From NCBI RefSeq assembly GCF_014843845.1, contig NZ_JHQS01000007.1, positions 124,001 through 188,000 on the forward strand: a DNA stretch of 64,000 nt. Reading direction: 5' to 3'. The notes under the pieces were generated by a model. The model made no database searches, was not told the DNA's origin, and was given only the letters and a program-made list of their open reading frames with translations. The position numbers and the translations under genes are program-made. Position 1 is the stretch's first letter, and every line of letters starts with the position of its first letter. This stretch comes from Mesorhizobium amorphae (GTDB taxonomy: Bacteria > Pseudomonadota > Alphaproteobacteria > Rhizobiales > Rhizobiaceae). This document shows, one piece after another, positions 32,332 to 41,322 of the stretch.

Positions 32332-32774
32332 TAGTATCGGGCTCCCACGGCCAGCGGGCGCGGCGCACCCGCAACATCGTCATTGCCGCCAAGCGCGCGG
32401 CGTTCGAGCGGATAAAGCGCACGGATCGCCTTCAGCGCCTCATAGATATGGTCCTCGCCGACCATGCGGTCGATCTGCTTCAGCGCGCTGCAGATCCGTT
32501 CGTCCTCGAAACTCGCCAGCAGCATGGGCAGCGAGCGGCGGAACATGTCGCGCGCCTCGGAGGCCGCCTGCGGGTTCATCAGCATGACCTGCAGGATGAA
32601 ATAGAGCTGCTTGAGCGGTGTCGACGCCTCGTCGGCCTGGATGACATGGCTTTCGAGCAGGAACTGCACGTCGTTCATCAGCTCGATGGCGACCTTGCGG
32701 TCGACGCGGATGACGGCGCCGTTGATGTAGATCTTCTCGTTCGGCTTCAGCGATATCTTCAGCGTGTTGGTCAT
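32331..32774 (-). CDS. flbT: Flagellin synthesis regulator FlbT
   Basis: A 147-residue cytoplasmic protein of the FlbT family (LKISLKPNEKIYINGAVIRVDRKVAIELMNDVQFLLESHVI...). In Caulobacter FlbT binds the 5' region of flagellin mRNA and blocks its translation until the hook is complete; in Brucella-type organisms it can act positively. It works with FlaF, whose stop overlaps its start (ATGA). The targets here would be the two flagellin genes at 45-47 kb, the second of which has a conspicuous hairpin in its 5' region. Confidence 0.95.
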   Translation of the reverse strand: MTNTLKISLKPNEKIYINGAVIRVDRKVAIELMNDVQFLLESHVIQADEASTPLKQLYFILQVMLMNPQAASEARDMFRRSLPMLLASFEDERICSALKQIDRMVGEDHIYEALKAIRALYPLERRALGGNDDVAGAPRPLAVGARY

Positions 32775-33118
32775 TGAATGCCATCCCGGATGATCTGGGA
32801 CACTTCGATAAGGCCTTCGAAATTGTTCGTGCGGCCCTGACGGATGTCCTCGGCCTCGCGCAGCAGCCACAGGCCGATGGAGATCAGGTTGGCGCGCAAT
32901 TCCTTGGGCAAGGCATTGTCGCTGGAGCCGAGATCCTCGACGAAGGTGGTCCATACCCGGTTGGTGAAGTGCAGCGCCTCGGCTGCTTCCATCGAACCAT
33001 GGCCGACGGCCGCCGCCGCCGCGAGCATGTCGATCGAGCGGGTGAGCAGCTGCCGCTCCCGGTCCTTCGCGTCGGCGACGGAGTCGGTCTGGATGTCGGC
33101 GTAGGAGAATTGGTACAT
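32771..33118 (-). CDS. flaF: Flagellin assembly/synthesis regulator FlaF
   Basis: A 115-residue protein of the FlaF family, starting MYQFSYADIQTDSVADAKDRERQLL and with ALHFTNRVWTTFVEDL and LISIGLWLLREAEDIRQG segments that define the family. In alphaproteobacteria FlaF promotes flagellin synthesis or secretion and balances FlbT. It is coupled to flbT by a 4-base overlap and follows flgL on the same strand. Confidence 0.95.
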   Translation of the reverse strand: MYQFSYADIQTDSVADAKDRERQLLTRSIDMLAAAAAVGHGSMEAAEALHFTNRVWTTFVEDLGSSDNALPKELRANLISIGLWLLREAEDIRQGRTNNFEGLIEVSQIIRDGIQ

Positions 33119-33149
33119 CTTGGGAGCTCTGCCGTTCCGGTGGGTGGTT

Positions 33150-34202
33150 TCAGGTCAGGTAATTCAACAGGCTGAGTTGCTGCAGGCGCGCCGTCAGCGC
33201 GAAGGACGTCTCGATATGCTGCGTCAGGTCGGCGACGCGGGTCGCGGCCTCGGCGGGATCGACGCCTACGAGGTCGATGATATGCTTCTCGAACAGGTCG
33301 ACCTGGGTTTTCATGCGATCGGTGGCGTCGGACACGCGGTTCTGGGCGAGGCCGGCCTCGGACCGCACCTGGACAAGTCCGCCGATGGCCTCGCCGACCA
33401 GCGTCTGGGCGCGGCTGGTGACCGCAGTCCTCGCCGCTTGGCTGATGGTGCTGCTGGAAAGCAGGCTGGCGACCATGGCCGATGCCATGGCGAGCTTGCG
33501 GATGCCTTCTTCGTTGGCGCTGACCGAGGTTTCGGTGGTTTCGTTGAGCGCGATGCGGCTGGTGATCTGTTCATCGGTGGCGTTCGACCAGGTGCCTTGC
33601 CAGCCCGAGCCGAGGAACTGCGGCTCGACGCTGGTGGTGATGAAGTCGTCCATCTGGGCAGCAGTGATGCTGGCTGCGGCCGGGTCGTTCTGCGCGAAAC
33701 CGAAATAGGCGACGAAGGAAGCGTCGAAGGCAGCCTTGGCGGGGGAGCCGGCGGCCGTGAAATCATCGATAGGCTTGACGTCGGTGTTGGTGCCGGCGAA
33801 CAGATATTCGCCATTCACGCCGGTGTTGAGGATTCCCGTCATCTGCTGCAGCGCCGAGGCGCCGGCGGCCTGCGTGATGCTGGTCGAGGAATCGCCGGAT
33901 ACGGCGCTGGTCAGGGCCGAGAGGAAACTCTGCGCAACATCGGAGAGCTGGCCAAGCGAATCCTGGGTCGATGTGAGCCGGGCGGCGACCAGCGCATTGG
34001 AATCGATGATGCCGTTCAGCCGGTCGAGATCGCGCGAGAAGGTCACGGCCTGAGTCGTGCGTCCGCCAAGCGCCAGACCGACATCGGCGACCTGACCCGT
34101 CGACGACTCCTTGGTCGCCTTGACCAGTTCGGCCTGCATGCGCATCTGCTGATAGCGCATGGCATTGGACAATGCAGCTGAGGAGACGGATGTGGCTTTC
34201 AT
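33150..34202 (-). CDS. flgL: Hook-filament junction protein FlgL
   Basis: A 350-residue flagellin-like protein. The N-terminal coiled-coil part (MKATSVSSAALSNAMRYQQMRMQAELVKATKESSTGQVADVGLALG) and a C-terminal helix ending in SFALTARLQQLSLLNYL are the D0/D1 segments shared with flagellin; the middle is variable. It connects hook (via FlgK) to filament outside the cell and is exported through the FlhA gate. It lies 3 bases after the flgK stop. Confidence 0.93.
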   Translation of the reverse strand: MKATSVSSAALSNAMRYQQMRMQAELVKATKESSTGQVADVGLALGGRTTQAVTFSRDLDRLNGIIDSNALVAARLTSTQDSLGQLSDVAQSFLSALTSAVSGDSSTSITQAAGASALQQMTGILNTGVNGEYLFAGTNTDVKPIDDFTAAGSPAKAAFDASFVAYFGFAQNDPAAASITAAQMDDFITTSVEPQFLGSGWQGTWSNATDEQITSRIALNETTETSVSANEEGIRKLAMASAMVASLLSSSTISQAARTAVTSRAQTLVGEAIGGLVQVRSEAGLAQNRVSDATDRMKTQVDLFEKHIIDLVGVDPAEAATRVADLTQHIETSFALTARLQQLSLLNYLT

Positions 34203-34205
34203 GGA

Positions 34206-35657
34206 TTATCCCACGGCATCGAGCAGGGCTGACAGCATGTCGTCGACAGTCTTCATCATGCGCGCCGAGGCCTGATAGGTGTGTTCGAGATCGAGCAGCA
34301 ACGACATTTCCTGGTCGACATTGACGCCGGTGTCGTTGGACAGCGCCTCGGCCGTGCGCGTGGCCAGCGCTTCCTTGGCGTCGGCGGTCGTCGAGGCCTG
34401 CTGGCGCACGCCTTCGAACCAGCCGATGGCGTTGGCGGCATAGTCGGAGACGCTGGATGTCGTCGTGATGCCGGCGGCGGCATCGAAGGCCATCGGCTGG
34501 TCGAGCCTGTCGCCATAGGCGATCAATAGGTCGGAATAGGATGAGCCGCTGGTGTTGAGGATATAGGCCGCACCGTTGGCGCCGCCGTCGCGCAGCAGCG
34601 CCGGGTCGCCGCCGGCGCTCGGATCCATCGCCATGTTGACGCTGATCGAACCGGCAAGGCCATTGACCAGCGTGCCGGCCGCCGGCACGGCGGGCGCGCC
34701 GGACCAGGTGAACAGGCCGGCAGCATCGGATTGCGACGGCGCGGTTTCGGCGAAGGCGGTGATGAGACCGCGCGCGGTCTCGTCGAGCTGGCTCTGCATG
34801 GTTGCGGCGACGCTGTCGCGCAAGGTGATCAGGCCGGCGAGCTTGCCGACGGCGCTGGTGTTGTCGCCGGTGCCGGCGGAGACCGGGACGTTGTCGATAT
34901 AGACGGTGTTGCCAGGGGTGCCGGCGGTGTAGCCGGCCGACGGCGTGAAGCTCACCGAGCGTGGCACGGTCTCGAATAGCGTCGTGCCGTCGGTGGTGGT
35001 GATGACCATGTCGTTGTCGCCGCGCGTAAAGGTCGAGACGGGGCCATATTCGGCAATCTTCTTCAGCAGCGCGTCGCGCTGGTCGAGCGCGTCGGACACG
35101 TCGGTGCCCGAACGCGTTCCGGAGATGACGGCCTTGTTGGCATCCTGGAACTGGCTGAGCAGCGAGTTGAGATCATCGACGGCGGTGGCGATCTGGCTGT
35201 CGGTCTGGGTGCGGAAATCCTGGATCGCCGTGGTGCCGTCGTTCAGCGAGCGCACGACATCCTTGGCTGCGTCGATGACGCTGGCGCCGAGATTCTGGTT
35301 GGACGGCGTCGTCGCGTAGAGCTGCAGCGCATTCTGCAGATTGGCGATCGCGGTCGAAGGCGAGGAGGCGTTGTCGACGCCGTTTACAGCGAGATCCAGC
35401 TGGTCCATGCCGCTGTAGAGCGCACTCTGGCCACTCCATGCCGAGAGCGCGCTGAGGTTCTGGCGAAACAGCAGGTCGTTGGCCGCCCGCTGGACCTCCA
35501 CGGAACGGGCGCCGGGCGCCGTGCTGGTGATGACCGCGGTGCGGCGGGCGTAGTCCGAATTGGAGGCATCGGCGACGTTGCGGGAAACGATGCTGGTCTG
35601 TTTCGACGTGGCCAGAAGCGACGACTGGGCGATGCTCAATGCGGAAGACAGCGACAT
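34206..35657 (-). CDS. flgK: Hook-associated protein FlgK
   Basis: A 483-residue protein: MSLSSALSIAQSSLLATSKQTSIVSRNVADASNSDYARR at the N-terminus is the rod/hook/HAP N-domain, and the C-terminal GVNVDQEMSLLLDLEHTYQASARMMKTVDDMLSALLDAVG is the HAP1 C-domain with the conserved NxDxExxxLxxLxxxYQAxA pattern. Exported to the hook tip as the first junction protein. It is 30 bases after the flgE stop. Confidence 0.95.
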   Translation of the reverse strand: MSLSSALSIAQSSLLATSKQTSIVSRNVADASNSDYARRTAVITSTAPGARSVEVQRAANDLLFRQNLSALSAWSGQSALYSGMDQLDLAVNGVDNASSPSTAIANLQNALQLYATTPSNQNLGASVIDAAKDVVRSLNDGTTAIQDFRTQTDSQIATAVDDLNSLLSQFQDANKAVISGTRSGTDVSDALDQRDALLKKIAEYGPVSTFTRGDNDMVITTTDGTTLFETVPRSVSFTPSAGYTAGTPGNTVYIDNVPVSAGTGDNTSAVGKLAGLITLRDSVAATMQSQLDETARGLITAFAETAPSQSDAAGLFTWSGAPAVPAAGTLVNGLAGSISVNMAMDPSAGGDPALLRDGGANGAAYILNTSGSSYSDLLIAYGDRLDQPMAFDAAAGITTTSSVSDYAANAIGWFEGVRQQASTTADAKEALATRTAEALSNDTGVNVDQEMSLLLDLEHTYQASARMMKTVDDMLSALLDAVG

Positions 35658-35687
35658 GCGGCTCTTTCACGGGCGGACGCCCGTCGT

Positions 35688-36944
35688 TTATCTCTTCAGG
35701 TTGACAAGGACGTCCATCAGGTCGGAACCCGTCTGGAAGACTTTCGAATTGGCGGTATAGCTGCGCTGTGCCGCGATCATGTTGGTGAGTTCCTCGGCGA
35801 TATCGACGTTGGAATTCTCGAGTGCGCCTGAGACGATCGAGCCGAGCTTGCCTTCACTGGCGAAGCCGATGCGCACGGCGCCGGAGTCCGAACTCTGCGA
35901 ATAGACATTGCCCGGCAATGCGGTGAGGCGATCGGGACTGGTCACGTCAGCCAGCGGGATCTTGTAGAGCGGCTTGGTGGAGCCGTCCTCGTACTGCGCG
36001 TAGATGACGCCGTCCTCGCCGATCTGGACACTCTCGATGGTGCTCGGGGCGTTGCCGTTGACCTCAGCTTCTGAAACCGTGTAGCCGGTGCCGAGCTGGG
36101 TCAGCTTGGACAGATCGATGCTCAGGGCCGCGCCGTTCGGCACGGTGAGCGAGATGCTGTCGACGGCGCCCGTGAGCTTGCCGGTGGTGGTGTCGAAGGT
36201 CAGGTTGGCCGAACCCAGTGCGCCACCCGTATAGGGGAAGGACGTGCCGGCGGTGGCCTGGGACTGGTCGAAGACCGAGACTTCCCAGGTGCCGGTTCCG
36301 GTGTTGGTGAAATAGACGTCGAGCAGCACCTTGTTGCCGAGATTGTCATAGGCGACCAGCGAGGACTTCGACGTGTATTCGGCGGTCGCACTGTTGGTCG
36401 AGGGCAGGCTGCCGGCAGCAACCGTCGTTGCGCCCGCCGGCAGATTGCCGGTGAAGGTGCCCTCGGTGCTGGGGGTCGCCGTCATTTCCTGGTCGGAAAT
36501 CTGCACCGGCACAAGGCCCTCGAAGCCGTTGGCGGTGGCGGCCGGCACGCCGTTGTCGTAGCTGTAGGCCATCAGCTGGTAGCCGGCGGCGTTGACCAGC
36601 TTGCCCTCGGCGTTCGGAACAAAGGCACCTGCGCGGGTGAGGTAAGGCGTTCCGCTCGGATCCTGGACGACAAAGAAGCCGTCGCCATTGACCGCCAGGT
36701 CCGACACCGAAGTGGTGTACTGGAGCACGCCCTGGGCGCTGATCGAGGAGCGGACCGTCGTGGTGACGCCGCCCGAATTGTAGGCGCCGCCGGTGCTCGG
36801 CATCACCAGCGTCGAAAACTCCGTCGAGGACCGCTTGTAGCCGGTGGTGTCGGAATTGGCGATGTTGTCGGCGACGGTCGACAGGCGATTTGCCTGCGCG
36901 TTCATGCCGGAAACGCCGGTCCGCATCATTCCGTACAGGCTCAT
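35688..36944 (-). CDS. flgE: Flagellar hook protein FlgE
   Basis: A 418-residue hook subunit. The N-terminal SLYGMMRTGVSGMNAQANRLSTVADNIANSDTTGYKRSSTEF is the rod/hook domain, GDGFFVVQDPSGTPYLTRAGAF is the FlgE/F/G central motif, and the C-terminus ALENSNVDIAEELTNMIAAQRSYTANSKVFQTGSDLMDVLVNL closes the coiled coil. It is the first gene of the flgE-flgK-flgL-flaF-flbT-flgD-fliQ unit, activated by Rem in Sinorhizobium. The region to rem (about 104 bases) should contain its promoter. Confidence 0.96.
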   Translation of the reverse strand: MSLYGMMRTGVSGMNAQANRLSTVADNIANSDTTGYKRSSTEFSTLVMPSTGGAYNSGGVTTTVRSSISAQGVLQYTTSVSDLAVNGDGFFVVQDPSGTPYLTRAGAFVPNAEGKLVNAAGYQLMAYSYDNGVPAATANGFEGLVPVQISDQEMTATPSTEGTFTGNLPAGATTVAAGSLPSTNSATAEYTSKSSLVAYDNLGNKVLLDVYFTNTGTGTWEVSVFDQSQATAGTSFPYTGGALGSANLTFDTTTGKLTGAVDSISLTVPNGAALSIDLSKLTQLGTGYTVSEAEVNGNAPSTIESVQIGEDGVIYAQYEDGSTKPLYKIPLADVTSPDRLTALPGNVYSQSSDSGAVRIGFASEGKLGSIVSGALENSNVDIAEELTNMIAAQRSYTANSKVFQTGSDLMDVLVNLKR

Positions 36945-37048
36945 CGAAACGTCTCCTCAATGCCCCGAGAGTGGGGTCCATGACAGTGGTCGCGAGCCTA
37001 TGCCCTGTGTCTTGCGCGAGGCTGGCGCGGGCCGAGCGGGCGCGAGCA

Positions 37049-37717
37049 TCAAAACACCAGCCGATAGCCGAGGAAGCGCTTGGAATCGATCGGGTCGTGG
37101 CCGAGCTTTTCGCGCAGCTTCTTGCGCAGCTTGCTGATATGGCTTTCCACCACGTTCTCCTCGACCTCCTCGTCGAAGATGCCGTAGATGGCGTTGAAGA
37201 CCTGGGTCTTGGTTACGCGCCGTCCGCGATTGCTGGCCAGATATTCGAGGATACGGCGCTCGCGGCGCGGCAAGGGCAGCGGCTGGCCGTCGATCTCGGG
37301 ATCGCGGCCGTCCATGAAGATGCGCATCGAGCCGACCTCGGTATAGGGCGCGTCTTCCTGCGCGCGGCGGCGGATGGCGGTGATGCGGGCCAGGATCTCG
37401 CGGATGTGAACCGGCTTGCGGATGACATCGTCGACGCCGCTCTCGAACAGCCGAAGCGTGTTTTCGAGCGAGTGCTGCTCGCTCAGCGCAATGACCGGAG
37501 CACCGGTGCGGTCGCGGATCTGGCGTGGAGAAATCGCGCCTTCCCGGCAGTCGCCGATGAGGAAGGCCCTGACCGAGCGCAAATCGGTGTCGGCCGCCGA
37601 GTTCACCCATTCCCCGAATTCGCCCGGAGCGAAGCCTGCACAGGCGACGCCTTCGCGATCGAAAAGTGAGTTATAGCCTTCAGTTACGAGCTCTCGCTCG
37701 TCAACGATCACGATCAT
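37049..37717 (-). CDS. rem: Rem/FtcR-type OmpR-family flagellar regulator
   Basis: A 222-residue response-regulator-like protein: receiver-like domain (1-115) and OmpR winged helix (about 125-222, [31 protein letters not shown] and [17 protein letters not shown]). It matches Rem of Sinorhizobium and FtcR of Brucella, the class IB activators of class II flagellar genes. The receiver keeps D6/E7 and a KP at about 104-105, but the phospho-acceptor strand is LIGDC (D56), not the usual LLDLMLP, so phosphorylation is doubtful; no kinase gene is nearby. In the known scheme it is itself activated by VisNR. Confidence 0.93.
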   Translation of the reverse strand: MIVIVDERELVTEGYNSLFDREGVACAGFAPGEFGEWVNSAADTDLRSVRAFLIGDCREGAISPRQIRDRTGAPVIALSEQHSLENTLRLFESGVDDVIRKPVHIREILARITAIRRRAQEDAPYTEVGSMRIFMDGRDPEIDGQPLPLPRRERRILEYLASNRGRRVTKTQVFNAIYGIFDEEVEENVVESHISKLRKKLREKLGHDPIDSKRFLGYRLVF

Positions 37718-37950
37718 CGGCCCGCCCTCCGAATCAGCTCATTTGCCCCGTGGAAAAAGGCGTATCCGGTGGCGGGAATCCTGAACAACCGTCATTTCTT
37801 GTAGCTATTTTCTTGGGAGTTTTTTTGGGACGCGTAAATAAGCGCGGTCGCATGGGTGCATCGGCGGTGTATCGGCGGCTGCGTCTTGCGGGGGCGCGGC
37901 TGCCTCCAGCAGGGCTGAGAAAGTCGGCGAGGCTGTCGCGCGATCTGCAA

Positions 37951-38541
37951 TCATGGATTGCAGAAATCGCGAGCGTTGGGCGTCCATTTCCCGAAGCCGG
38001 TGGCGACCATGTTGGCGATGACGCGGCAGACATAGATCTTCTGCGCCGGATCGTTGTCGGGCCCGGCATGGTACCGGGCCACCGCCATCGACCAGGTCAG
38101 GTGACGGGCATGGAGACTGGCCAGGAACCGCGCCGCGTAGTCGACGTTCTGGCGCGGGTCGAGCATGTCGGCGACGCTGCGGAAATGCGAGGCGTGATAG
38201 TGGTGGTTGATCTGCATGCAGCCGAGATCGATCAGCGTCTTGCCTTCGCGGCGGGCAGTCTCGAACGTTGCCAGGGCCTCGGCCCGGCTCCTGGGGAAGA
38301 CAGCTTTTCCTTCTATGTTCAAAGCGTTAGGCTGGAGGCTGCCCTTGTTGCCGGTCTCGGTCAGTCCGACGGCATAGAGGATGCCGGCGGGCACGCCGTA
38401 ACGGTCGGCGGCGCGCAGGATCTCCGGCTCGCAAGGGTTGCCGGCCGCGTTCGCGGCGCCGGCGGTGACGCTAGATAAACATGCCGTCGCCAGTGCGCTC
38501 GCGAGCAGGCGAAACAGCACGGCCGATTTCCTGTGCGTCAT
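37951..38541 (-). CDS. Periplasmic lytic transglycosylase (SLT domain) of flagellar locus
   Basis: A 196-residue protein. The signal peptide (MTHRKSAVLFRLLASALATAC...AANA) is followed by an SLT-like domain: catalytic Glu in VGLTETGNKGSLQPNALNIEG, then GCMQINHHYH and ARYHAGPDND, the usual LT motifs. It corresponds to the orf38-type gene between motD/fliK and rem of Sinorhizobium, and probably opens peptidoglycan for rod assembly, replacing the missing muramidase domain of FlgJ. The ATG lies inside the 3' end of fliK, overlapping it by 71 bases in another frame. Confidence 0.85.
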   Translation of the reverse strand: MTHRKSAVLFRLLASALATACLSSVTAGAANAAGNPCEPEILRAADRYGVPAGILYAVGLTETGNKGSLQPNALNIEGKAVFPRSRAEALATFETARREGKTLIDLGCMQINHHYHASHFRSVADMLDPRQNVDYAARFLASLHARHLTWSMAVARYHAGPDNDPAQKIYVCRVIANMVATGFGKWTPNARDFCNP

Positions 38542-39868
38542 TGGGGTAGTTCCTTCCCGGCTGCTGGCCACCGGAACCGGCATTGCCGCCGCTCGGGTCG
38601 CCGGACTGAAAGGCGGACTGTTCGCGCCCCGTCGACATCGGCAGGGAACTGCTTGCATCGGCGCGGGCGGCCGTGGGGACTGCTATCGAAGGTTGCAGGA
38701 TCGCGACCTTGTCGACGTCGAAACCGAGCCCGCGCAACGACTTGACGATGGCCTCGCTGTCGGCCGCCAGACGGCGGTATGCCTCATGGGTTTCGGGCTT
38801 CAATTCGATCGAAAGCTGCTCGCCGGCAAGCCGTAGGCTGGCGGTGACCATGCCAAGCTCGGCCGGGTGAAGCTCGATCCTCAGAATATGTGTCGGAACG
38901 GCAACAGAGCTGGCCATCTGCGGGCTCGCGGAGGCCGTCGAAAAGGCCTGACGCAGGCCGCTGTCGGACGTGATGGCGTCAATCAGGACCGATGTCGTCT
39001 GGCTCATCGGGCTTTGCGCTGGGGCCGGGAAGCTCTGCTCGGCGACGACGTCGATGCGTGCGGCGGACGTAGCCTGTTTGCCCTGTTCGGAGGGCATCGC
39101 CGATCTGATGGCTTCAAGGCTCTTCGACCCAGGCGCGGGCCGCTTTGCCGGTGATGCCGGCACGTCTGTCGCGATCTTGTCCTTCGACGGGATCGTAGTG
39201 TCGTCATCTGGACGCGGCGGCCCGTTGAGGACGGAGCCAACGACGTCCGGCTGCCGGAGCTGTCCTGGAAGGCTCACGCCGTTGGCGATGCGTTCGGCCT
39301 TTGCGATGGAGCCGACATCGTGCGCATTGGAGCCGGAGCCTGAGCGGGATTTCTTCAAGGAGGAAAGCTGTTGCTGCGCGGGCAGTGGCTGGCTTTCGAG
39401 CGTCGACTCGGCTGTCTCCCCGTTGGCCGTGGCCGCGCTTCCTTCCGCCTTGGCCGCCGCCGAGAATTGCCGGATGTCATGCAGGGCCATCAGCAACGGC
39501 AGGCGGTCCTGAAGCGATGCCACATTCGCGCTTTGCGCGGCCGGTTCCGCGTCGTCACTGGCCTTGCCCGTATCGGTGTCGGCATCCGCCTTCGCGATCC
39601 TGCCGGCGGGCTGTTTCGGCGAAGCGGCCCTGGCTGACGGCTCGTGGTCGGGCTGCACCTTGCCAAGGTTCACCGACGCACCCTTGGCCCATCGTGCGCC
39701 GTGCGGCCCGGCGTCGTTCGGCTGGCTTTCCGGTCCGGCCGGCTTTTCGGTGCCGCGCACCATGTCGTCGAAGCTTGACGTCTCGCTGCTGCCGTTCGTC
39801 GCCGCCGCCTTGGATGGCGCGCGCGTGGAAACAAGTCCCGGAAGGGCCTGGCCGAGGCTGGTGGTCAT
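38471..39868 (-). CDS. fliK: Flagellar hook-length control protein FliK (formerly MotD)
   Basis: A 465-residue protein: a long, low-complexity, Ala/Ser/Pro/Gln-rich N-terminal part, typical of FliK molecular rulers, and a compact C-terminal domain (about 325-420) with LRIELHPAELGMVTASLRLAGEQLSIELKPETHEAYRRLAADSEAIVKSLRGLGFDVDKV, which matches the Flg_hook domain. It measures hook length and switches export from hook to filament proteins. In Sinorhizobium the gene at this place was first named motD. The start overlaps the motC stop (ATGA). Confidence 0.9.
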   Translation of the reverse strand: MTTSLGQALPGLVSTRAPSKAAATNGSSETSSFDDMVRGTEKPAGPESQPNDAGPHGARWAKGASVNLGKVQPDHEPSARAASPKQPAGRIAKADADTDTGKASDDAEPAAQSANVASLQDRLPLLMALHDIRQFSAAAKAEGSAATANGETAESTLESQPLPAQQQLSSLKKSRSGSGSNAHDVGSIAKAERIANGVSLPGQLRQPDVVGSVLNGPPRPDDDTTIPSKDKIATDVPASPAKRPAPGSKSLEAIRSAMPSEQGKQATSAARIDVVAEQSFPAPAQSPMSQTTSVLIDAITSDSGLRQAFSTASASPQMASSVAVPTHILRIELHPAELGMVTASLRLAGEQLSIELKPETHEAYRRLAADSEAIVKSLRGLGFDVDKVAILQPSIAVPTAARADASSSLPMSTGREQSAFQSGDPSGGNAGSGGQQPGRNYPNDAQEIGRAVSPARERTGDGMFI

Positions 39869-41322
39869 TTCGGAGCGGCTCCAAGCATCTGGTCGATCAG
39901 GTCGAGTTGATGGCGCGTGTTGATCATCACCGCGTCGGTGGGATCGTGCGGATCGAGGCCGCCAGCCGATGCCGATGCCGGTTGCGGCACCGGGGCATCG
40001 GTGGACGCGGACGCGACAGCCGGTGCAGCGGCAGGCGCGGAGCCCTGCGCCGCCGCCGTCGGGGAAGCAGAAGCCGCTGACGATTTATCCGGCGGCGCGG
40101 CGGCCACGGCCGGCGCCTCCGACGGCATTGCGGCAGGGGCCGATGCTTCGGCTGCCGGTTGCTCGGACATCACGCCTTCGACCGGCGGCAGGCCGGCCTC
40201 GTCGGATTTGTCCGTTGCGGCGGTTTCGGTCTCGGGTTTCGGCGCGGCGGCAGGGCCGGGTTCTTGGGCGGGAAGGGGGGCGGGCGGCGCGACCACTTCG
40301 CCGGCAATGGCTTGCGCGGCATCGAGCAGGTCGCGGTCGCTTTGCGAAAGCCTGCTGCGGTCGATCTTGCCCAGCTTGGCGCGCACGTCGTCGATTGTGC
40401 CCGACGTCACTGTGGACAGGCTGGAGTAGAGCTGGGCGCGCGGATCGTTCTCGTTGTTGTTGCCGTTGCGGCCCTGCTCGGCCCTGGCCGCGGCAAAGGC
40501 GGAGAGATCCGTCAGTCCGTCGATCGCCGCGCGGCGAGCGATACGCAGATAGATCACCTTCTCGCGTTCGGGATCCATCATCGCGGTGATGTCGGCGAGC
40601 TTGTCCTGGCTGATCGCCATGTGCAGCGTGATGATGCCCGAAACGAAGGAGTCCGCGAACTGGCTGGCATAGGGCGAATAGAGATAGCTCGCGACATACT
40701 GGGTGGAAGCAAGGGCGAAGCGCGCCGCGTCGCCCTGCGCCGCAGCGATGCCGACGGAGCGGCGAAGTGCTGCTTCCTCGACCAGCGTGCCGGGGCTGAG
40801 CAGGCGGGCGTCGTCGAGCAGAGCGAGTGCCTCGGCCGGCTCGTCGGTGGCGAGCAGCGAGCCCTTGACCAGCGCCACGAAAGCGCCGAGGTCGCTCGGC
40901 AGCGTCATCGGGTCGATCGGCTTCAGTGCCTCTATCGCCTTGGCGGGCCGGCCGTTCAGATAGTCGATGATACCCTTGGCGATGGCGTGGCTTTGCGGAT
41001 CCGCTTCGGCGCGTGAAGTCGCCGCCTCGACCGTGACCGGGTTGCCGCCGCTCATGCCGTAGACGAGCAAGGCGCGGAAATTCTTTGGCTCCTTGAAATC
41101 CTCGGCATCCGCCGCGCGCAGGCGCGTGTCGACCATTTCCAGAAGCTTGGCCTGCATCGGCAGCGCCGCATGGTCGCCGGCGGCAATACTGTCCTGCACG
41201 AGCTGCAGTGAGCGCACCAGCTGATAGGGTTGCAAGGCCCCCTCGGCGAAGCCGGTCGAGGGCGGCCCGGCGGTCAGCAGCAGCAGGCCGATGGCGCGGC
41301 CGATGATGGTCGCACCTCTCAT
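39865..41322 (-). CDS. motC: Periplasmic motility protein MotC
   Basis: A 485-residue secreted protein: signal peptide MRGATIIGRAIGLLLLTAGPPSTGFAEG, a helical-repeat body (about 30-330) with EKVIYLRIARRAAIDGLTDLSAFAAARAEQG, and a Pro/Ala-rich tail. It matches rhizobial MotC, which binds the periplasmic part of MotB and governs motor speed, and whose stability depends on the MotE chaperone. The starting ATG overlaps the motB stop (ATGA). The Ala/Pro-rich linker and GLDPHDPTDAVMINTRHQLDLIDQMLGA end region are typical. Confidence 0.9.
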   Translation of the reverse strand: MRGATIIGRAIGLLLLTAGPPSTGFAEGALQPYQLVRSLQLVQDSIAAGDHAALPMQAKLLEMVDTRLRAADAEDFKEPKNFRALLVYGMSGGNPVTVEAATSRAEADPQSHAIAKGIIDYLNGRPAKAIEALKPIDPMTLPSDLGAFVALVKGSLLATDEPAEALALLDDARLLSPGTLVEEAALRRSVGIAAAQGDAARFALASTQYVASYLYSPYASQFADSFVSGIITLHMAISQDKLADITAMMDPEREKVIYLRIARRAAIDGLTDLSAFAAARAEQGRNGNNNENDPRAQLYSSLSTVTSGTIDDVRAKLGKIDRSRLSQSDRDLLDAAQAIAGEVVAPPAPLPAQEPGPAAAPKPETETAATDKSDEAGLPPVEGVMSEQPAAEASAPAAMPSEAPAVAAAPPDKSSAASASPTAAAQGSAPAAAPAVASASTDAPVPQPASASAGGLDPHDPTDAVMINTRHQLDLIDQMLGAAPK

